From positions 1 to 24,373 of the forward strand of contig JAOXYB010067278.1 of assembly GCA_028565635.1 (NCBI GenBank): a DNA stretch of 24,373 nt, read 5' to 3'. This DNA is from Phoronis ovalis. Lineage: Eukaryota; Phoronida; Phoronidae. The notes under the pieces were generated by a model. That model searched no databases, was not told the origin of the DNA, and was given only the letters and a program-made list of their open reading frames with translations. Of this stretch, positions 21,001 to 24,373 are shown piece after piece (the first letter of the stretch is position 1; every line of letters starts with the position of its first letter). Both the position numbers and the translations under genes were made by a program.

Positions 21001-24000
21001 ATTGTTGTTCTAAGTTTAACCATTTGCTTTAAATATGAGAAACAACTGATATAAGAAAGAAAAACAAAAAACTTTATATAAAAATTTTAGGAGTTAAAAT
21101 TTAATTAAATATACCAGAGTTTTCTTAAAATAAGTCCTGGGAAACCTTTCATAAAATTGCCTTTTTGATCAATACTTTTTGGAAATGCAAGAGTGCCCTT
21201 AGGCAAATTTTCTGAAAGGGGCAATCTATTGGAAAATGCCCCATATGTTAAATAACATTATATTACATCATAGCACTGGTACATTATGGTATATGCAATG
21301 TTTACTTATGAAAATACTCATGTAGCATTCCTATTAATGTCCAACCACGTTTTCAAGAAACACTGATCACATTTCTGTGTGCACAATCTAAAATAGTTGC
21401 TATAGCTATGGGAAAAGAATGTTAAAATAATGCGAAAATAGTGGGAAAATAATGCAAAAACAGGTATTTCTGAACATTTGCCCCTTTGGCTGTAATTATA
21501 ATCAAAAGCACCAAAAATTCATGCTAGGCGTTCTTTCTGAAGATTTCTGAAATTTTGCCCAGGGGGAACTTGTTTTCGAAAAACTGCATTAATATATTTT
21601 TCTTCATAACTATACACAACTATACCATATAAGGCACAGGATAAATGTCTGTACAGCTCAATTGATAAAGGGTTGTACAGTGTAATTCACACATTAAAGT
21701 TTGAGTCTCACTCCTATACAAGTGACCAAAAAAAGTCCTCAACAACTAAAGCCCAAGTTCATTCAGACAGAAAGTGAGCAGCTTTTGTGCATAGCTGGGG
21801 AAACCCAGTTTTGCAAAAGTATGTGTACAAGGGATTTAAGATGTTTCATAGAGTAAACATGCCCATAACAAAGTAGTAATCATGTTAAGATTAAGCTGAT
21901 ATATACAGGGACTATACAATTTGTTTTAGCTTTAAGTAAATTAAATGTATAAAATCCATCTCAATGGTTATTTCCACTATATCTTTTAAAAATGATTTAG
22001 TTCTTACACATATTGCAGACACCTGAATCTACTTATAAAAACCAGTTTCATAGTTAATACAAGTACATACCTTTTTTGTCTCCCATGTGGATACAAAGAT
22101 AGAAATCAGAGCCATGACAATAATGCATGCAGCATACAGCCAGTATGATACAACAAACCAGATGGCAAAACTATATACCAGGAATATATAGAAAGGATTC
22201 GCAGCCTGGAAGATGAAGAAAAATACGCAACTAATCTGACACAGGATTTCAAAGTCTTGAAATTCGAAAACTGCAATTAAGCCTAGTCAGGCACTTAACA
22301 TATCTAAGGTTTATTTTATTTCTAAAGCGTTATTCACAACTACAAAAAAACAACACATTGTTTGCAAGTGAATCAATAGATGTTCATCTGCACTTGGTGG
22401 AACCACCAAAATTTTCCCAGAATGCTACACTTCGTGAATGATCTGCATCTGGAAACCTCTGGATCATTTACCGATGGCTCCACCTAGTGCATGCAGTCTG
22501 TTATAATCAAATTTTATGTTTACAACAAAAACTGTTATTTGTAATAAGTTTATAATAAGTTTAATCCAATTACAGGAGTAATTTAGGTTTAAGTTTAATG
22601 ACTACTTATGTTTTATATCTACCTCTTCAATAAGTATCCTGAAGAATGGCTTAACATTTATTTCTATAAGATTTTTGCCATATATGATATTTCCTAGGAC
22701 ACAATCTTCATTGCTTAGTCCCTCAGCATTAGCATGAAAGTATGAGCAAGGATGACCCTCTTCCAATCCACTAAAAAATTTGAAATAAATTTTATAAGTA
22801 GTCGTATCATCTAATTAGATGAAAATACAAATATATGCGTAGGATTTCTGGTTTAACTTTTTTAAACTGTGCAAAGTTTTTGTTTTTTTTGACATAACCA
22901 ATCACAAGACAATCGATGTTACTAGATCTAGCTAAAAATGTATAACATTCTGTAGTAAATATAAACAAAGTAGATTATTCCAATAGGAACACATAATTTT
23001 AATGACAGATCTAGAGTTTTTCTAAATCTAATACAAGAATTGAAATTAGCTGCCATTTAAAAATGTAATGTAAAACCCAGTTTTGACAGATGTTTTCTAG
23101 GAAAATCAAGTAAAACACCTTTACACTAAAAAGCTAACCTTTGTCTTTTGAATGTAAGACTTTCTGTATCCCAGAAGTATCTTAATTTTCTATTTTTAAA
23201 ATATCTCTGGTTGAAGAGATTCTCATTGGATTTGCCGATGTTTACAGTTTTAACTTTTTCCACATAGTATCGTCCATAAACATCCTAAAAAGGGACGAAT
23301 GGACGTAAAAACATAAAATAAATCAAACAATGTGATGAGGTCTATGATTGGTATTTTACAATTCTAACTGCCCTATGACAACACTTTGTCACTGGAATGA
23401 TTGGAATTTATTGATAATAGTTACCGCAGTTTACAATTAAACTGGATTACTGTTGAGGATAACAGAGGTCTTATCCCAGGGAGCTCACATAAAAAAAAGT
23501 CGGGTACGCATGCTTGTCCGAAAAAACGGGGGTAAAGGGTACCTTTTTCGCCGTTTGACGGGTTTCCCGGGAACCCCGTTTAGGGGTCGATTTTGGCAGA
23601 AAACCATATTTAGGGGTACGTTTTTGCCAAATGTAACTTGGTTTTTCACGTACACCTCCCGTTTAGGGGTCTTTTTTCAGTGGGAGCAGCGAGCATTACC
23701 TTTGGCGACCATTTTGCTTTTTTTTTTTAATTTAGTGTATTATTTTGTTTTGACGTTTTTTTTAAATTCTTTTGGGAACCGTTTTTTTCAGAGAAAACTT
23801 CCCGTTTAGGGGTACCTTTTTCAGCAAAATCCCTTGGTTAGGGGTGGTATTTTGATCCTCCACTTCCCGTTTAGGGGCTTATTTTCCACCCTACGGACGA
23901 GCATGGGCAACCAACTTTTTTTTCAAGTGAGCCCCCCAAGGTCTTATGTTGTTGGAGACATATGATAATTTACTTGCCATTGCTTTTTTACTAGAATACA

Positions 24001-24305
24001 TATACTGTGGCTTTCAATGTATTTTTCACTTAGCACAGGAGCCCATAAAAATCAATGCTACATTCCATTGCGTTTTTGCAGTTACAAATTTAAGCACAAA
24101 GCAAGAACAGTAACAATTAGCAACATTATTAACAAACCTCTAGTAATACCATGCTTGCTGTGTGTAACGGACACCGTTGATATTTGGCCCATAGCCACCA
24201 TTCTCTTTTCCAATAAAAAACAAGTAGTAAGAACCCAACTGTAAATACTGTTACGATGTTTATCAGTAATGTTCTAGTATTATTTTTTTCATAGCCATAT
24301 ATCAA
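8593..24305 (-). CDS. ATP13A3-like: P5B-type ATPase, ATP13A2/ATP13A3 family (26 exons, first coding exon missing)
   Basis: The 26 minus-strand exons listed below join in phase to 3672 nt: 1223 residues plus TAG. Only the first few N-terminal residues are off the window. The full P-type architecture is present (numbering from the first visible residue): N-terminal hydrophobic segment (13-32), M1-M2 (about 159-193), actuator loop TGES 264-267, M3-M4 (about 345-393), phosphorylation motif D432-KTGT, nucleotide-binding KGSPE at 572, TGDN 668-671, hinge GDGAND 827-832, and M5-M10 (about 880-1085). P5B diagnostic blocks include [18 protein letters not shown] and [15 protein letters not shown]. Vertebrate relatives are late-endosomal/lysosomal polyamine exporters; I cannot assign a single human orthologue. 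The M4 motif is PPSLP rather than PPALP, and the M4 Asp is Ala. All introns are GT-AG. Confidence 0.93.
9232..9312 (-). CDS. ATP13A3-like: ATP13A-like exon, M10 (residues 1060-1086)
   Basis: A small 27-codon exon, [20 protein letters not shown] then LVCLLWE, with a TTTTTTTCAG acceptor and GGGAG|GTAAAT donor. It fits the M10 position of vertebrate YQWRVTMLIIVLVNAF; without it the protein would lack the last membrane segment. Confidence 0.88.
9556..9644 (-). CDS. ATP13A3-like: ATP13A-like exon, M9 (residues 1030-1059)
   Basis: [19 protein letters not shown] is membrane segment M9. TTTTCAG acceptor, GGGAG|GTATGA donor, phase 0 out. Confidence 0.88.
9995..10149 (-). CDS. ATP13A3-like: ATP13A-like exon, M8 (residues 978-1030)
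   Basis: [20 protein letters not shown] matches the NYENTTVFFISSFQYLI lumenal-M8 region, then QGPPYRQ for KGKPFRQ. TTACAG acceptor, AACA|GTAAGT donor. Confidence 0.92.
10363..10513 (-). CDS. ATP13A3-like: ATP13A-like exon, M7 (residues 928-978)
   Basis: [20 protein letters not shown] matches KELVAQRPPSGLISGALLF, then M7 and [16 protein letters not shown] acceptor, CATG|GTAAGT donor. Confidence 0.92.
10909..10981 (-). CDS. ATP13A3-like: ATP13A-like exon, M6 (residues 904-928)
   Basis: [20 protein letters not shown]; Asp917 corresponds to the conserved M6 Asp of FLFIDLAI. TTTTTTAG acceptor, TTCT|GTAAGT donor. Confidence 0.9.
11042..11127. repeat. hairpin element in ATP13A intron
   Basis: Left arm (11042-11074) and right arm (11096-11127) are inverted copies sharing AACATTAAAA, CACTAAAATTGGATA and ATTTT with a base or two different. 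A 21-base loop separates them. Probably a very short MITE or a folded relic. Confidence 0.65.
11397..11493 (-). CDS. ATP13A3-like: ATP13A-like exon, M5 (residues 871-903)
   Basis: [18 protein letters not shown] matches REGRAALITSFCVFKFMA; the remainder is membrane segment M5. TTGCAG acceptor, ACT|GTAAGT donor. Confidence 0.93.
11951..12103 (-). CDS. ATP13A3-like: ATP13A-like exon, GDGAND hinge (residues 820-871)
   Basis: [20 protein letters not shown] carries the Mg-binding hinge motif of P-type ATPases, followed by [17 protein letters not shown] and ISCVPTLMR. Confidence 0.95.
12258..12337 (-). CDS. ATP13A3-like: ATP13A-like exon (residues 794-820)
   Basis: [20 protein letters not shown] matches GTVFARMAPDQKTQLIEAL in the P-domain. 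TTGTAG acceptor; the donor after ATCGG splits a Gly codon. Confidence 0.93.
12607..12705 (-). CDS. ATP13A3-like: ATP13A-like exon (residues 761-793)
   Basis: [20 protein letters not shown] matches vertebrate [20 protein letters not shown]. AACAG acceptor, AAAA|GTGATT donor. Confidence 0.92.
13075..13167 (-). CDS. ATP13A3-like: ATP13A-like acidic exon (residues 730-760)
   Basis: Thirty-one residues with twelve Asp/Glu, including [10 protein letters not shown] and [10 protein letters not shown]. It falls in the variable loop of P5B proteins between VIIAE and the FAMNGKSF strand. CTCAG acceptor, CTG|GTAAAT donor. Confidence 0.85.
13433..13614 (-). CDS. ATP13A3-like: ATP13A-like exon, TGDN (residues 669-729)
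   Basis: [16 protein letters not shown] completes TGDN, then [10 protein letters not shown] and a charged tail. ACTAG acceptor, ACAG|GTGTTT donor. Confidence 0.93.
13991..14115 (-). CDS. ATP13A3-like: ATP13A-like exon, P-domain (residues 627-669)
   Basis: TTTTTCAG acceptor, ACAG|GTAACA donor. [20 protein letters not shown] and HIRTVMVTG; the last Gly is split across the intron and begins TGDN. Confidence 0.92.
14116..14532 (-). other. ATP13A intron without identifiable elements
   Basis: AT-rich 417-bp intron. I see no additional exon or repeat. Confidence 0.45.
14533..14653 (-). CDS. ATP13A3-like: ATP13A-like exon, N-domain end (residues 587-627)
   Basis: TTACAG acceptor, GAG|GTATGG donor. 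[17 protein letters not shown] matches the P5B GFRVIALAHR block; [10 protein letters not shown] follows. Confidence 0.92.
14987..15140 (-). CDS. ATP13A3-like: ATP13A-like exon, nucleotide-binding (residues 536-587)
   Basis: [20 protein letters not shown] and [17 protein letters not shown] match the ATP-binding region; KGSPE stands for the usual KGAPE. The linker before it is shorter than in human ATP13A3. Confidence 0.93.
15141..16488 (-). other. largest ATP13A intron (1348 bp)
   Basis: It holds the SINE head at 15455 and a pair of 17-bp imperfect direct repeats (CAGATGGAGCCAAAATA at 15809 and CAGATAGGGCCAAAATA at 15846). No extra exon was found, and the flanking exons join in phase. Confidence 0.5.
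15455..15537 (+). repeat. degenerate tRNA-derived SINE head
   Basis: CAGTGGCACAATGGATAAGA resembles an A box from a tRNA-Arg-type gene, and about 50 bp on GAATTTGAGTTCATATCTAG resembles a decayed B box. It is not a functional tRNA: arms do not pair well. Confidence 0.4.
16489..16726 (-). CDS. ATP13A3-like: ATP13A-like exon, N-domain (residues 456-535)
   Basis: Contains [20 protein letters not shown] and [13 protein letters not shown], matching the P5B MATCHSLT...GDPLDLKMFEA block, then [16 protein letters not shown] acceptor, CCA|GTAAGT donor. Confidence 0.94.
16727..17273 (-). other. ATP13A intron, nothing identified
   Basis: 547-bp AT-rich intron with no repeat or exon that I can support. 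Confidence 0.45.
17274..17341 (-). CDS. ATP13A3-like: ATP13A-like exon, TGTLT (residues 434-456)
   Basis: TTTCAG acceptor, GA|GTAAGT donor. [14 protein letters not shown] completes DKTGTLT; vertebrate members have TGTLTEDGLD, so Glu is Asn here. Confidence 0.93.
17342..18209 (-). other. ATP13A intron splitting DK|TGT
   Basis: An 868-bp intron interrupting the phosphorylation motif between Lys433 and Thr434. No repeat, RNA gene or alternative exon recognised. Confidence 0.5.
18210..18398 (-). CDS. ATP13A3-like: ATP13A-like exon, M4 and phosphorylation site start (residues 371-433)
   Basis: M4 reads [17 protein letters not shown], then [16 protein letters not shown] and [13 protein letters not shown]. 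The last two residues are the phosphorylated Asp432 and Lys433. The motif PPSLP and Ala382 depart from the vertebrate PPALP and M4 Asp. Confidence 0.93.
18776..18933 (-). CDS. ATP13A3-like: ATP13A-like exon, M3 (residues 318-370)
   Basis: [18 protein letters not shown] is the conserved link into M3; [19 protein letters not shown] and the following hydrophobic residues form M3. TTATAG acceptor, GGG|GTAAGT donor. Confidence 0.93.
19255..19900. repeat. degenerate TGACCT-rich interspersed repeat in ATP13A intron
   Basis: The stretch carries about a dozen TGACCT/TGACCC/TGACTT words, often in pairs such as TGACCTTTTGACCC and TTGACCTACTGACCTC, plus one AGGTCA. It ends with a distinctive GTCCCTGTAGCTCAAAG, CGTTTCCAAGTTATAGAC block. 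It looks like a decayed internally repeated element; no clear ends. Confidence 0.5.
20116..20274 (-). CDS. ATP13A3-like: ATP13A-like exon, TGES loop (residues 265-318)
   Basis: Completes TGES (dephosphorylation loop) as [11 protein letters not shown], then [18 protein letters not shown] and AVVVRTG, the most diagnostic P5B block in the window. Confidence 0.95.
20655..20783 (-). CDS. ATP13A3-like: ATP13A-like exon, actuator domain (residues 222-265)
   Basis: TTCTAG acceptor, ACAG|GTGAGT donor. Codes [14 protein letters not shown] and [10 protein letters not shown], the P5B actuator sequence. The donor splits the Gly codon of TGES. Confidence 0.92.
20960..21026 (-). CDS. ATP13A3-like: ATP13A-like exon (residues 200-222)
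   Basis: Short exon [20 protein letters not shown] at the start of the actuator domain. The acceptor is taken as TTTAAAG|CAA; the stronger-looking TATCAG 18 bases upstream would read into a stop. Confidence 0.8.
21422..21462. repeat. short AAAATAATGC tandem repeat
   Basis: Three near-copies of a ~12-bp unit (AAAATAATGCG, AAAATAGTGGG, AAAATAATGCA) within the intron between residues 199 and 200 of the ATPase. Confidence 0.45.
21648..21735 (+). repeat. degenerate tRNA-derived SINE head
   Basis: TACAGCTCAATTGATAAAGG resembles an A box (TAGCTCAATTGG), and about 45 bp later AAGTTTGAGTCTCAC resembles a B box (GGTTCGAGTCCCA). This spacing fits a tRNA head; divergence from consensus indicates an inactive copy. 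Confidence 0.5.
22071..22205 (-). CDS. ATP13A3-like: ATP13A-like exon, M1-M2 (residues 155-199)
   Basis: Forty-five codons beginning [16 protein letters not shown], the conserved NPFYIFQ start of M1, continuing through a long hydrophobic hairpin to STWETKK. Confidence 0.9.
22389..22491. repeat. 103-bp inverted-repeat element in ATP13A intron
   Basis: TGCACTTGGTGGAACCA (22389-22405) is matched in inverse at 22475-22491 with 15 of 17 bases complementary. Possible miniature element; no clear target duplication seen. Confidence 0.5.
22623..22770 (-). CDS. ATP13A3-like: ATP13A-like exon (residues 105-154)
   Basis: TTTTTTAG acceptor and GAAGAG|GTAGAT donor. [12 protein letters not shown] matches the vertebrate KGLDEGVSCTSIY, and [14 protein letters not shown] matches the LLYGVNEIAVKV segment before M1. 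Confidence 0.9.
23139..23284 (-). CDS. ATP13A3-like: ATP13A-like exon (residues 57-105)
   Basis: TTTTTAG acceptor, AAAG|GTTAGC donor, ends in phase 2. Codes the cytosolic stretch [11 protein letters not shown] to [15 protein letters not shown]; the RYFW motif corresponds to the conserved KYFWN of ATP13A3. Confidence 0.88.
23475..23938. mobile_element. 464-bp non-autonomous DNA transposon with 9-bp target duplication
   Basis: AGGTCTTAT occurs at 23466-23474 and again at 23939-23947, exactly flanking the element. The terminal inverted repeats are about 45 bp: left 23475-23520 (GAGCTCACATAAAAAAAAG ... GCATGCTTGTCCG), right 23894-23938 as complement (GGGCTCACTTGAAAAAAAAG ... CCATGCTCGTCCG). The interior is a degenerate array of TTTAGGGGT units. 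The plus-strand open frame inside has no recognisable domain. TIR plus 8-9 bp duplication points to a hAT- or Mutator-type mobiliser; the superfamily is undetermined. Confidence 0.8.
23525..23880. repeat. TTTAGGGGT degenerate tandem array inside the transposon
   Basis: TTTAGGGG occurs at 23579, 23609, 23662, 23805 and 23870, with GTTAGGGG at 23837. Several copies sit about 30-33 bp apart and most are preceded by CCCG or followed by TAC/TCG and a T run. Confidence 0.7.
24138..24305 (-). CDS. ATP13A3-like: ATP13A-like exon (residues 1-56 visible)
   Basis: Follows TTTTAG and ends GAG|GTTTGT. LIYGYEK matches the IYGY motif near the N-terminus of ATP13A3; a hydrophobic helix (13-32) then [13 protein letters not shown] follows. 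No start codon in frame precedes it here, so the initiating exon is outside the window. Confidence 0.85.
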
Positions 24306-24373
24306 CTAAAACAAGACATTTATGTAACCAGGAATTGTTCACACAAAACAGTCAATCAGGTTTTTGTCAAAGC

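Noticed and set aside
21648-21735. Functional tRNA gene
   Set aside because: A- and B-box-like words exist, but the stems do not pair and the B box is degraded; treated as a SINE relic.
23453-23809. Plus-strand open frame of 118 codons
   Set aside because: It lies within the inverted-repeat transposon and its repeat array; the translated repeats have no domain and codon use is not gene-like.
23579-23877. Interstitial telomeric repeat
   Set aside because: TTTAGGGG resembles telomere words, but units are ~30 bp apart inside a transposon; animals usually use TTAGGG in direct tandem.

Overview
The window is AT-rich, intron-dense nuclear DNA from an animal, most likely a lophotrochozoan and perhaps a bivalve mollusc. 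Evidence for an animal: three genes of animal families, short spliced exons with GT-AG borders, degenerate tRNA-derived SINE heads, and non-autonomous inverted-repeat elements in introns and intergenic DNA. The mollusc assignment rests on general resemblance of gene and repeat style, not on a database match.

Layout. (1) 282-2831, minus strand: the first five coding exons of a CENP-F/mitosin-like kinetochore coiled-coil gene; the rest lies beyond position 1. All exons join in phase, giving 349 residues, but the first intron needs a GC donor. (2) 2832-6458: intergenic DNA holding a 552-bp MITE with TA target duplication, three exact-length 30-bp tandem repeats, a 31-bp-like degenerate repeat and a poly-C tract. 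(3) 6459-7001, plus strand: an ABRA/STARS homologue with a C-terminal Costars domain, its ATG directly after a 3' splice site. (4) 7002-8592: convergent 3' flanks of ABRA and the next gene, sharing a duplicated ~125-bp segment. (5) 8593-24305, minus strand: 26 exons of a P5B-type ATPase of the ATP13A2/ATP13A3 family, complete except for its extreme N-terminus. The exons join in phase to 1223 residues plus stop, with TGES, DKTGT, KGSPE, TGDN and GDGAND motifs.

The three genes do not form a known pathway: mitotic kinetochore scaffold, actin/Rho-SRF regulator, and a late-endosomal/lysosomal transporter whose vertebrate relatives export polyamines. The most notable observations are (a) a non-canonical M4 substrate motif in the ATPase (PPSLP, with Ala where vertebrate ATP13A2/3 have Asp), (b) a 464-bp inverted-repeat transposon with a perfect 9-bp target duplication and an internal TTTAGGGG array, (c) the MITE next to the CENP-F start carrying five copies of an AAAGCGCTTCA-like motif, and (d) the GC-AG intron. 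I found no operon, CRISPR array, virus or new multi-gene system. Introns not listed separately contain no feature that I could support.
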